From Petaurus breviceps papuanus (Eukaryota > Chordata > Mammalia > Diprotodontia > Petauridae), in contig JAMXIF010000003.1 of NCBI GenBank assembly GCA_028583685.1, forward strand, positions 58,468,780-58,532,779: 64,000 nt of DNA, read 5' to 3'. A program made the translations under genes and the position numbers. Within the stretch, counting starts at the first letter, position 1. The number at the start of each line of letters is the position of its first letter. The notes below the pieces were generated by a model. The model worked only from the letters and a program-made list of their open reading frames with translations. It had not been told where the DNA came from and searched no databases. This document shows, in pieces, positions 33,064-42,946 of this stretch.

Positions 33064-33237
33064 TTTTTTGTTTTTTTGTTTTTTGGAGAGGGGAAGGTAG
33101 GGCAATTGGGGTTAAGTGACTTGCCCAAGGTCACACTGCTAATTTTTATGTGTTAAGTGTCTGAGGCCAGATTTTATCTTAATCCTCCTGACTCCAGGGC
33201 TGGTGCTCTATTCACTGCGCCACCTAGCCGCCCCTCA
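33064..33237 (-). mobile_element. tRNA-headed SINE, short type
   Basis: Antisense: T-rich start, ggcaattggggttaagtgac, caaggtcacactgctaat, gctctattcactgcgccac, ctagccgcccc. The duplication ccaccatatattg (33051-33063) and ccaccatgtattg (33238-33250) overlaps the first bases of the LTR at 33244, so the SINE landed on the LTR edge. Confidence 0.93.
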
Positions 33238-33243
33238 CCACCA

Positions 33244-33710
33244 TGTATTGTTAGTGGAATGGGAAAATTGTTCTTGCCTATTAATAGGCCTATGCAACCT
33301 GCTTTGAGCTTGAGTAACATGGAAATCTGAGTCACATGAGCCTGGAAGAGTTTGCCAAATGGGTGGAACAGGAACATGTGAAACAGGAAGTAGGAGTGTG
33401 ATGTGGAGCTGGGGGGGAAGGGGAGGCAGAGAGAGGCAGGGTGGCTAGTGGGGTGAGAGAGGGGATTTTTGCCTAAGGGAGCTTGTTTGTGGGGAGGCCT
33501 AATAGAGGGAAGACTTGGGGATGGCTGTGCTTCCTGCATTGGTAATATGTATCAGCTTCTTTATTATCATGGTGGATCTGGATTTCTGGTATCTGAATAA
33601 ATTCTTGGTTTCATCTTTGAGGAAGAGAGTTTATTATATTTTGCATTTCAACCCTGGAAATACATCTGCATATTAATAGCAGCCGCTATGGGTATCACAT
33701 TGGTGATATA
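33244..33710 (+). mobile_element. Solo LTR (sense), relative of the 32.4-kb LTR
   Basis: Starts TGTATTGTTAGTGGAATGGG. Short duplication cacca (33239-33243 and 33711-33715). AATAAA lies at 33596-33601 in the shared context tctggtatctgaataaatt. G-rich in the middle (33400-33480). Solo fossil; the 3' terminus could instead lie at 33712. Confidence 0.75.
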
Positions 33711-34274
33711 CACCATCAATCCACCTCTTCTCCTTTGAGGTTAATGCTGACCAACTGTACCATCTTCACCTAATTCCTATTGTCACCAGCCAATCAAACC
33801 TCCAAGATACTTTCTACTTCATACAATGACTTTAATACCTGGCTTACAAATTTCTTCTCTTCTCTATTTCATTCTACCACCCTTGGAAAACTGAATATTA
33901 ACAAAAATGATCATCTAATGAGTGGATCTCTTTCCTTAATCTGCTCATTTAATCTATTCATCTCTCATGTTCTTCCTCTATTTCATAGCTACTCACCTGG
34001 GTTGATTACAAGTTAGGCCTCACTATCATTCTAAACTCCTAAAATTCAAAGACCTTCAAGTGTGAAATTCTCTACTCTAACAATCCTCTTTTGTTCTGTC
34101 TCACTTACATTCCAATGGAGGTTATTGTGCATCCTTATTATGAATTTCCACATTAACTTTACCTCCCCCCATCCATCATCCCTGTTCTGGCTTTACCTCT
34201 CTCTCTTCATAGGATCAAGCTTGGCAACAATCTTGTTGGCAGCAGTTAATTGGCAACAGTTTACACAATCTAAT
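33711..34274. other. Pyrimidine-rich stretch, possibly sense L2
   Basis: C/T-rich with text such as tctcatgttcttcctctat and ttgaacaattatctg. It resembles upstream L2 but is not firmly diagnostic. Confidence 0.3.
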
Positions 34275-34880
34275 TGAACAATTATCTGTTAAGGGTTTAC
34301 TTTGTATGAGTGCAAAGAGCTGGGGATGTTCTTGAGCTTATACTATTCAAAACTTTTTATCAATAATTTAGATGAAGGCATAGATAGGAAGGCCATCAAA
34401 TCTGTAAAGGACAGGAAATTTGAAAGGATTGTTAACATATTAGATATCAGAGTTAGGTCTTTAAAAAAAAAGATCCTGAGATACTAAAATGATAGGCAAT
34501 CAAAGAAAATGAAATATTATAGTAATTAATGTAAAGGCTTACAGTTGGGGAAAACAAAATCAAATTTCCCAATCCAGAGTAGTGGAGGCATATATCAGAA
34601 ATAGGTAGTTTGATGAAAATCTGGGCATTTTATCAGACTGTAGTCTCGAAATAAATTGACAATATAGCATCCTCAGATGACAGTGTATGGAGAGTCAGAG
34701 TAACCAGAATCAGTGAAATAATACCCCTTTAGCCTTCTGCCTAGGACAGCCTATGACTTCAGTGTTATGCCTATCTTTTCTGGGTACCACATTTTAACAA
34801 TACTGACAAATGGAACTTTTACAGGAAAAAGTGACTATAAGAGCCTGAGAAAGCCTACATACAGGGACATATGGGAGTAA
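34275..34880 (+). mobile_element. CR1/L3 LINE, reverse-transcriptase downstream part
   Basis: L3 text: tcaataatttagatgaaggc, atagataggaaggccatc, taatgtaaaggcttacag, gtagtggaggcatatatc, ctgggcattttatcagactg, ctgggtaccacattttaac. The encoded fragment NNLDEGIDRKAIKS matches the L3 INDLDEGIDGMLIKF block. It continues at 35462. Confidence 0.7.
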
Positions 34881-35203
34881 TGGGGTACACAATTCCTAGT
34901 TATGTCCTGAATTTATTTAGGAAGCATTAGGACAGTCAGTTGTGTTTGATAATGGTTCTAGAGTTCAACCCCTGGATGTGTGAAAGAAGGAGCATGAAGA
35001 GTTTTGTCTTAAAATCGGAGTAAAGAAGTATAGCAGTGACAGAAAGAAGGAAAATAAAATGAAACAAAACAGGCTATGAATGAGAGCCAGCTTGATGGTT
35101 GTGAGGGAGTCTTATGAGCTTGGGAACCATGGTAGTTTTCCTGTGGATCTAGAATATTATCAGGGAGCCTGTGAATACACATTCCCTATGGTCAAGGACC
35201 ATA
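34881..35203. other. Unassigned insert or L3 remnant
   Basis: Lies between two L3 segments; no family recognised. Confidence 0.3.
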
Positions 35204-35379
35204 TTTTTCATCATCCCCTCCAGTATTTGTCATTTCTGATAGGTGTGAGGTGGTACATCAGAGTTGTTTTAATTTGCATTTCTCTAATCAATAGTGATTT
35301 AGATCATTTTTTCATAGGACTATAGATAGCTTTGATTTCTCCTGAAAATGGCCTCTTCATATCCTTTCACCATTTTTCA
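35204..35379 (-). mobile_element. L1 tail scrap, near-identical inverted copy of 37282-37457
   Basis: 176 bases that match the reverse complement of 37282-37457 at 174 positions with no gap, checked line by line. The flanks differ. This is L1 tail sequence, but isolated here: no 3' UTR and no poly-A. Confidence 0.95.
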
Positions 35380-35461
35380 TTCATTGTTGTCTTTTTCAGA
35401 CAGACAGCTCAGGGCCTGGAAGTTAGTAAACATTTAATAAATGTGTGTTGAATTGAGAAAA
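35380..35461 (+). mobile_element. L2 LINE 3' end scrap
   Basis: The text cagctcagggcctggaag, ttagtaaacatttaataaatg and tgtgttgaattgag is the L2 terminus. Confidence 0.55.
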
Positions 35462-36000
35462 GAAATCTTGAGGGGAATGAAGGGAAGATGATAGTTGTCT
35501 TCAACTGTTTGAAGGTTGCACATAGAGAAGAGGGATTAAACATGTCTGCTAGGGCCCAGAGTGCATAAAATTTCATTCAATGGGTCGGAGGTTCAGAGAT
35601 GCAGATTTCAAATCAATGTAAGGAAAAGCTTCTTTATCTATCTCAAAGTGGAATACCATAGAAGTCAGTTAGTCAACAAGCATCTATGAAGTGTTTACTA
35701 TGTGTTAGGTAGGGTGTGATGCTTTGGGAATTCAAAGAAAGGGAATAGCATGACCCCTATTCTCCAGAAGTTCACATTCTAACAGATGAGACAATATTCA
35801 AGTAATTTTGTACATAATTTTGTATATATAAAAGGTACATACATTATAAATAGGAAGATAAAAGGGGTGCCATCAGGCAAAGTTCTCATACAGAGATGAG
35901 TTGTCCACTTCTCAGTAATGTTAGAGAAAGTATTTGTTGGAGTTTTATTTGGATCATAGGAACTTTGGGATCTCTTCCTACTTTGAGGTTTAAGGAGACT
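35462..36000 (+). mobile_element. CR1/L3 LINE 3' part, interrupted
   Basis: 35462-35665: gatagttgtcttcaactg, tttgaaggttgcacatag, gaagagggattaaacatg, aaggaaaagcttctttatc. It resumes at 35890-36000: gagttgtccacttctcag, ggatcataggaactttggg. Between lies the antisense L2-type insert. Confidence 0.7.
35668..35885 (-). mobile_element. Antisense L2-type 3' fragment inside L3
   Basis: Same text as the start of the 13.95-kb repeat: caacaagcatctatgaagtg, tttactatgtgttaggtagg, ccagaagttcacattctaac, ataaataggaagataaaag. Confidence 0.6.
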
Positions 36001-36704
36001 ATGATTTTTTGGGATGCAAAGACAGAAAATAATGCATGACTTTGTAGAATTTATAGTTTAGTGACAAGGAGAAATATACCATGGGGAATTATAGGCAGAG
36101 GTATTGGGAAGGTAGAATATTGACTCTTCCTTCCATCTCTATAAGACTGCAATTCAATTTCCCTCAATAGACATTGTCTCAAACTTTACTGAGAAGACAG
36201 CAAACACAAGTCATAATTTGCCTTTTCTTCCCTGTGATTTCCCACAAATATTATCTTCCATCCTTTGCTCCTTATCTTCTTGTATCAGAGGAAGATATGT
36301 ACTTTCAATTTAGCAAAACTAACTTTGTGACCTATGCTATTAAAAGTATGCCTTTGCAAATATGACCCAGAACTTATTTGATCACTCCATATTTCTTTTC
36401 ATCTTCAAACTCTCTATTAACTCCCTTTCCTCTGCCAAGTAAGGTCATGTCTCTGTTATCTAAAAACCAGGCCAATCAAATAGAAAATCAAACCAAAAAC
36501 AGCTTTTGGGATAACAAGGGCAATTCCATCAAATATGTGTGTTTTGCCCGATTCTGTCCAACCATGTGTATTGACTTAGTTAAGGTTGTACATATGACTC
36601 AGCAATGAAGGCTATGGTCTTTTTAAAATGATGAAATAATCTTCTCATTGGCTTCTAAGCCTGAGCTACTGATGGGTTAGGAGGACTTTTAAAAAGAGGA
36701 TAGA
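36001..36704. other. Unassigned stretch
   Basis: 36110-36460 is C/T-leaning and may be old sense L2. The remainder is unassigned, and no gene is recognised. Confidence 0.3.
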
Positions 36705-36811
36705 GTTTAAGGAGTGGAACCAAGATGGCAGATTAAGGTCTAGCTGAAAAGGAGGGGTCATAAAAAGAAGAGCAGATTAAGGGAGGAAGTGGTTAAAAGC
36801 AAAATAGACTT

Positions 36812-37033
36812 TTGAGAAGGGACAGGATAAAAAGAGAAAAAGGGGAAGAAACAGAAGTTAATGAGTTAGAGGGAAATACAAAGTTAGTTATAATTATGAA
36901 TAGGATGGATTCACCCATAAAACAGAAGCAGATAGCAGAATGGATTAGAAACCAGAATCCAACAATATGCTGTTTCCAAGAGAGAAACTTGAAACAGAAA
37001 GACACAGTTCAAATGAAGACCTGGAGCTGAATC
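36812..37033 (+). pseudogene. L1 ORF2 endonuclease N-terminal fragment
   Basis: The 72-codon frame includes MNRMDSPIKQKQIAEWIRNQ followed by NPTICCFQERNLKQKD. This is the L1 endonuclease N-terminus, whose usual form is NGLNSPIKRHRIAEWIKKQ then PTICCLQETHL. The catalytic glutamate of the QE(T) motif is kept, with QER here. The frame ends soon after, and the rest of the endonuclease and the reverse transcriptase are absent, so it is non-functional. Confidence 0.85.
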
Positions 37034-37281
37034 TAATATGCTTCAGGCGAAGTTAAAAAAAAAAGCAAGGCTAGCCATTATGATCTCAGAAAAAGAAAAA
37101 TAAAAAAAAAACGTGATTAAACAACTATCAGGAAAGCTACATTTTGCTAAAAAGCAACATAGACAATGAAATAATATCAAAATATTTTTTACAGCAAATA
37201 TCTCTGATAAAGACCATTTTTCAATTATATAATGAACATCAGATGGAATCAAATTTATAAAAATAAGAGCCATTCCACAGT

Positions 37282-37457
37282 TGAAAAATGGTGAAAGGAT
37301 ATGAAGAGGCCATTTTCAGAAGAAATCAAAGCTATCTATAGTCCTATGAAAAAATGATCTAAATCACTATTGATTAGAGAAATGCAAATTAAAACAACTC
37401 TGATATACCACCTCACACCTATCAGAAATGACAAATACTGGAGGGGATGATGAAAAA
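37282..37457 (+). repeat. Inverted partner of 35204-35379
   Basis: Part of the L1 tail in its expected L1 context. 174 of 176 bases match the reverse complement of 35204-35379; the two differences are visible at tgatataccacc versus tgatgtaccacc and at tcagaagaaatc versus tcaggagaaatc. Confidence 0.95.
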
Positions 37458-37766
37458 ATAAGTACACTAAAGAACTATTGGTAGAGTTGTGAATTGCATT
37501 AACCATTCTGGAAAACAATTTGGAACTATGCCCAAAAGGCTATCAAATTGTGTATACCTTTTGACCCAGCAATACCCCTATTAAGTCTATATCCCAAAGA
37601 GATCAAGGCAAAGGAAAACAAATTATACAAAAATATCTATAGCAGCTCTTTTTTGTGGTGGCAAAGATTGGAAAATGAAGAGATGCTTATCAACTAGGGA
37701 ATAATTGAACAAGCTGTGGCATGTGATTGCATCGGAGTACTATTTTGCAACAAGAAATTATGAAGG

Positions 37767-38648
37767 TGGGGGGAGCGGAGCCAAGAAGGCAGCATAGAAG
37801 TAGGAAAATTCCATTTCCTCACCCCATAACCACCTAAAATACCTATAAAAAATGACCCTAAACAAACTTAAGGGCTACAGAATGAACAAAGTGACAGACA
37901 GAAACAAATCTCCCACTAAAGGAAGCCCAGCAGGTGGACAGCAAGTATTCATCAGAGCATGCTGGGATCAGAGCCTGTAGTTTTAGCCTCAGGATGGCCC
38001 AAACAGCAGTGGCTGGAGGGGCTTTAGGGAAGTAGATCACCAGCAGTTGTGGCGGTTTCCAGAATTATCAACCCATAAATGCCAAAGACAAAATAAGAGG
38101 TCAGTGTGGACTTAGGCAACAGAGAGTGTGGGAGTGTGGTCTGGCCTCTGCCCCCAGAGGGAGAAGCAGCTGAGGTTGATTATAGAGAATAGAACAAGTG
38201 GGAGGCAGGATAGGATGGAGGGAAATATAGTCAGTCTTTCACAATATATCCAGTATGGAAATGTTTTGTGTAACTATACATGTACAACCTATATTGAATG
38301 GCTTATCTTCCCAGTAAGGGTGGGTGACAAGGGAGGAAAGGAAAGAATCTGGAATTCAAAGTTGTAAAATCAAATGTTAAAAATTTTTTGTTATTTTTAT
38401 ATTTTTTACATGCAACTGGGAAATAAGATATACAGGCACTGGGTTATGGAGATTCATCTTGCCCTACTGGAAAGTTGGAGGGAGTATGGGGGAGGATATA
38501 GGAGAGAGCATATTGGGGGAGAGGGTATAGAGTGGGATCACTGTTTTGGGGTGGTGGGTAGGTGAAAGACAGGGAGAAAATTTGTAACAAAATCTTGTGG
38601 AAATGAATGATGTTAACTAAAAATAAACATAAAATTTAATTAAAAAAA
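37767..38648 (+). mobile_element. Non-autonomous L1/HAL1 chimera with target duplication
   Basis: Inserted in the L1 tail and flanked by agaaattatgaagg (37753-37766) and agaatttatgaagg (38649-38662). The start ggagcggagccaagaaggca copies an L1 5' end and the next 350 bases resemble an L1 5' UTR. The rest (38220-38640) matches, in sense, the 3' part of the antisense HAL1-like block at 40085-40560 (ttacatgcaactgggaaataag, aaaatcttgtggaaatgaatg), ending in a short A run. No coding region: about 880 bp. Confidence 0.85.
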
Positions 38649-39227
38649 AGAATTTATGAAGGGGTGATAGGTGTGGTTTCAGGAAAAAGAAAAAAAAAAC
38701 ATGTTAAGACCTAAATGAACTGATTCAAAGTGAAGTGAGACAAATTGGGAGATAATTGTAAACAGTAATAGCAATGTTATAATGGTGAACAGCTATGAAA
38801 AACTTGACTAGTCTGGTCAATAAAATGACCCCAGTCAATTTCAAAGGACTCATGATGAAAAATTCCATCCACCTCCACAGAGAGAACTGAGGAACTCTGA
38901 GTGCAAATTGAAGTATAATTTTCTCATTTTCTTGTTTATTTTGAAATATGACTAATATGGAAATATTTTACATGATTTCACATGTATAATTGATATTATT
39001 TTGCTTGCCTTCTCAGTGGGTGAGAGAGGAGAAAGAGGAAGATAGGGAGGGAATTTGAAAGTCAAAATTTGAAAAGAAAATAATATTAAAAATAAGTAAG
39101 TAATACATTTTAAAATAAAGAAAAAAGGAGCAAGAGCTTCACTCCCTTGCTTCAACTTAACCTTTCGTCAATCAATGTTCTGTTTTTAGACTTTCCATGA
39201 AGTGAAAGTGGCTTAGGCATTGCTCTT

Positions 39228-39368
39228 TTTTTTTTTGGAGGTGATTGGGGTTAAGTGACTTGCCCAAAATCACAAGGCTAGTGTGTGAAGCATCTAAGGC
39301 CAGATTTGAACTCAGGTCCTCCTGTCTCCAGGGCCAGTGCTCTATTCACTGGGCCACCTAGTCACCTC
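39228..39368 (-). mobile_element. tRNA-headed SINE, short type
   Basis: T run, gtgattggggttaagtgac, ggccagatttgaactcagg, gctctattcactgggccac. Flanks gcattgctcttt and gtattgttcttt form the duplication. Confidence 0.92.
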
Positions 39369-39857
39369 ATGGGTATTGTTCTTTTCTCCTTCATGATAGC
39401 TACTCCCATGTGAAGTGGGGAATCATATAGGTAAGCTTTTATCTAGACCACTGGCTGTTTTATTTTGCTTTTTTCTAGTTTGTTTCCTTTCTGGAGCAGG
39501 TGACCAAACAAGGTTCAGAAGGTAAACATAGTCAGCCTTGGAGCTCACCTGGTAAATTCAAGAGATCCAAAAGGCCCAGATCTAATTAACTGACCTGAGC
39601 AGTGAAACGAAACCTCCTGAATTGCAGTAGGCAGTAACCAAGAAGAGGAGTACAAGCCCTGTGCCTGTCATGCCAGAAAACATTGACTTAATGGAGAAGA
39701 TGCAGATGCAGTTTGAAAGGTAAAGTGCCAAATTAACAATCCTTCAAAGTGCTTTGTACTCTAATGAGATTTAAGTATCAGTCTCCCAAGAGATTAGAAT
39801 TGAAGTTTTATGTTAAGGTACTGGATCCAGTTTAAAGTCATCTTTTCAAGTGTGGGT
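39369..39857. other. Single-copy-looking stretch
   Basis: No mobile element recognised. It contains the exon-like segment described separately. Confidence 0.4.
39631..39719 (+). other. Exon-like open segment with splice-like edges
   Basis: An open frame of 29 codons plus two bases lies in unique-looking sequence. It is preceded by attgcagtag (possible 3' splice site) and followed by gaaag|gtaaag (possible 5' splice site, not a perfect match at +5). The frame reads in part SPVPVMPENIDLMEKMQMQF. I do not recognise the protein. It could be chance; the pyrimidine tract before the acceptor is weak. Confidence 0.2.
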
Positions 39858-39909
<52 letters not shown>

Positions 39910-40025
39910 GCATGCATGTATATATGTGTATATGTATGTTATGTGTGCATATCTATATCTATACATCTATCTCTCTATCTTTCCAATTTTTTAGCGTGTG
40001 TCTATGTGTCTGTGTCTGTGTGTAG
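39858..40025. repeat. TA/TG/TC microsatellite cluster
   Basis: (TA)n at 39860-39912, then TATG, TCTA and TGTC runs. The repeating Y-I frames here are artefacts. Confidence 0.9.
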
Positions 40026-41543
40026 GAAATTCCAGTACCATACCTGATTTACATTGCACATCTAGTACCTTTCTGTTCTCCACTTTTTTTCCAATTTATT
40101 TATTTATTTTTAGTTTTCAACATTCGTTTCCACAAGATTTTGAGTTACAAATTTTTTTCTCCCCATCTTTCCCCTACCCCCACCCCAAAATACTGATCCT
40201 ACTGAATACCCCTTCCCCCAATCTGTTCTCCTTTATTTCCTCTCTCATCCCCCCCCTCCCTAAATTACTAATAAGGCAAAGTGGATTTCTATACCCCAAT
40301 GTCTATATATCTTATTTCCCAGTTGCATGTAAAAAAAGCAACTTTTTAAACATTAGTTTTTAAAACTTTGAGTTCTAGATTTTTCCCTTCTTCCCTTCTC
40401 ATCCACCCCAACTGGGAAGATAAGCAATTCAATATAGGTTGTACATGTGTAGTTACACAAAACATTTCCATAGTAGTTACATTGTGAAAGACTAATTATA
40501 ATTCCCTCCATCCTATACCACCCCCCACTTATTCTATTTTCTCCTTTGACCCTGTCTCTTTTCAAAGGTGTTTACTTCTATCTACCTGCTCCCCCAATCT
40601 TCCCTGCCTTCTATCACCTGCCTCTTATCCCCTTCACCCCTATTTTCCTGTAAGATACCCAATTGAGTTTGTATGTTATTCCCTTCTTAAGCCAAATTCA
40701 ATGGGAGTAAGGTTGACCCATTCCCTTTCACCTTCCTGCTCTTCCCCTCCATTGTAACTGTTTTCTCTTGCCTCTTTTATATGAGAAAATTTACCCTAAT
40801 CTATCTCTCCCTTTTTCCTTTTCCCAATATATTCCTCTCTCACCCCTTAATTTTATTTTTGTAGATATCACCCTTTCATATTCAACTCATCCTGTTCCCT
40901 GTGTCTATGTACATACACATGCACACACTCATATGTATATTTATACACACATAAACCCTCCTATACATACATATATATTTATGTACAGACATACACACAC
41001 ACATATATACCTATATATTCCTTTCAACTATCCTCATACTGAGAAAAGTCTTATGAGCTACAATTATCATTTTTCCATATAGGAATGTAAATACTTCAAC
41101 TTTAATAAATTTCTAATAATTTATTTTTCTTGTTTACCTTCTCATGCTTCTCTTGCCTCTTGTATTTGAAAGTCAAATTTTCTGTTCAGCTCCGTTTTTT
41201 TTCATGAAAATTCTCTATTTCATTGAATGACCATATTTTCCCTTGCAGTATTATACTCAGTTGTTCTGGGAAGGTGATTCTTTGTTTTAGTCCTAGCTCC
41301 TTTGACCTCCAGAATATATTCCAAACCCTTTAATCCCATAAGGTAGAAGCTGCTAGGTCTTGTGTTATATCCTGATTGTATTCCCACAATACTCAAATTG
41401 TTTCTTCCTGACTGTTTTCAGTATTTTCTCCTTGACCTGGGAATTCTGGGATTTCACTATATTATTCCTAGGAATTTTCTTTTGGGGATATTTTTCAGGA
41501 GGTAATACATGAATTCTTTCGATTTCTATTTTGCCCTCTGGTT

Positions 41544-41855
41544 CTACAACATCAGGATAATTTGCTTGATAATTTCTTGGAAGATGGTGTCTAGGCTCTT
41601 TTTTTTCATGGTTTCAGGCAGTCCAATAATTTTAAAATTATCTCTTCTGGATCTATTTTCCAGGTCAGTGTTTTTTTCTTTTTTTTTCTTTTTTTTTTTT
41701 TTTAGTTTATTGTGTTTTATTTTTATTTTACGTCCATCCCTTAGTGTAGAAGCTGCCAGATCCTGTGTTTTCCTGATTGTGTTTCCACAGTATTCACATT
41801 GTGTATTCCTGGCTGCTTGTAATATTTTCTCCTTGATCTGGAAACTCCAGAACAT
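41544..41855 (-). pseudogene. ORF1 C-terminal relic plus second RNA-binding motif
   Basis: The frame holds the L1 ORF1 C-terminal domain text FQIKEKILQAARNTQ and QDLAASTLRDGRK (from the upper copy), then reads through the A-rich tail as poly-lysine, and then enters the second copy at TDLENRSRRDNFKIIGLPE, the RNA-recognition-motif signature. A junction product of two fragments, not a natural protein. Confidence 0.8.
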
Positions 41856-41944
41856 GGCTATAATATTCCTAGGAGTTTTCTTTTGGGGATCTTTCTCAGG
41901 AGGTGATCAGTAGATTCTTTCAACCTCTATTTTCCCCTCTGGTT

Positions 41945-42364
41945 CTAAACATCAGGGCAATTTCCTTTGAGAATTTCTTGGAGGATAATTTCTAGATTCT
42001 TTTTGTTTTGATCATGGCTTTCAGGTAGTCCAATAATTTTTAAATCATCTCTCCTGGATCCATTTTCCAGGTCAGTGGTTTTTCCAATGCGATATTTCCT
42101 TTGAAGGCATTGCCTTCTATTTTTCATTTGTTTGGATCTGTTTCCCAGTATTTGATTTCTCATAAAGTCACTAGCTTCCATTTGCTCCAATCTAATTCTG
42201 AAGGAATGATTCTCTTCAGTGAGCTTTTGATATTCTTTTTCCATCTGGCAAATTCTGCTTTGTAAGGCATTCTTCTCCTCGTTGCCTTTTTGAGCCTCTT
42301 TTGCCATCTGTATTAGTCTATTTTTTAAGGTGTTATTTTCTTCAGTCAGGTTGTTGACTCTCAT
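41945..42364 (-). pseudogene. L1/HAL1 ORF1 coiled coil and start of RNA-recognition motif
   Basis: 139 open codons. A heptad-like coiled coil fills residues 1-75 (NNLTEENNTLKNRL, EKNALQSRICQMEKEYQ). Then comes TDLENGSRRDDLKIIGLPES, the conserved start of the ORF1p RNA-recognition motif. It lacks the N-terminus and the C-terminal domain in this frame. Confidence 0.85.
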
Positions 42365-42712
42365 TTTATAATTTTATAATTTTCTTACATCAGTTGACTC
42401 ATTTTATAATTTAGTGCTTTTTTAATGAGATATTTCACATTGCCTTCTATTTTTTCATTTGTTTCGATCTGTTTTATAGTATCTTGATTTCTCATAAAGT
42501 CATCAGCTTCCATTTGCTCCAATCTAATTTTGAAGGTATTTTTCTCTTAATTGAGTTTTTGAAATTCCTTTTTCATCTGGCAAATTTGTCTTTTTAAGGC
42601 ATTCCTCTCTTCATTGGCTTTTTGAGCCTCTTTTTCCATTTTGGGGTTAGTCTAAGGTGTTATTTTCTTTTGTATTTTGTGGGTCTCCTTTAGCAATGTG
42701 TTGACTAACTTT

Positions 42713-42946
42713 TCATGATTTTTTTGCATCATTCTTATTTCTCTTCCCAATTTTTCTCCACTTCTTTTGCTTGATTTTCAGAATCGTTCTTGAGCTCCTC
42801 CATGGCCTGTAACCAATTCTTATTTTTCTTGGAAGCTTTTGATGCAGGAGTTCTGACTTCATTGTCTTCCTCCTGCTCCATGCTTTGATCATTTTTCCCC
42901 CAAAAAAGCATTCTATGATCTCTTTTTGCTTCCTCTGCTTGCTCAT
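42713..42946 (-). pseudogene. L1/HAL1 ORF1 N-terminus
   Basis: Starts MSKQRKQK at 42944-42946, matching MTRQRKQS of the copy at 210. After about 18 codons the ancestral frame (acidic MEQEEDNEVRTPA-type text) continues in another frame, so the gene is broken. Confidence 0.8.

Larger units (their letters stand above)
36705..39125 (+). mobile_element. Internally shrunken L1, split by a chimeric element
   Basis: The 5' tip shows ggaaccaagatggcagatt (36717-36735), like full L1 starts. ORF2 endonuclease text follows (36880-37030), then directly the L1 tail (37190-37766: cattccacagttgaaaaatg, ctctgatataccacctcac, ttttgacccagcaatacc). After an insertion the tail resumes at 38649 (gattcaaagtgaagtgagac, cacctccacagagagaactg) and ends in an A-rich tail near 39125. 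Nearly all of ORF1 and most of ORF2 are missing. Confidence 0.8.

Noticed and set aside
32446-33710. Pair of LTRs read as one provirus with a lost interior
   Set aside because: The first LTR has its own exact 5-bp duplication (gtagg) and the second has different flanks; the sequences also differ in length and body, so two separate insertions fit better.
39810-41082. Y/I/H-rich frames
   Set aside because: Translations of TA, TG and AC microsatellites.
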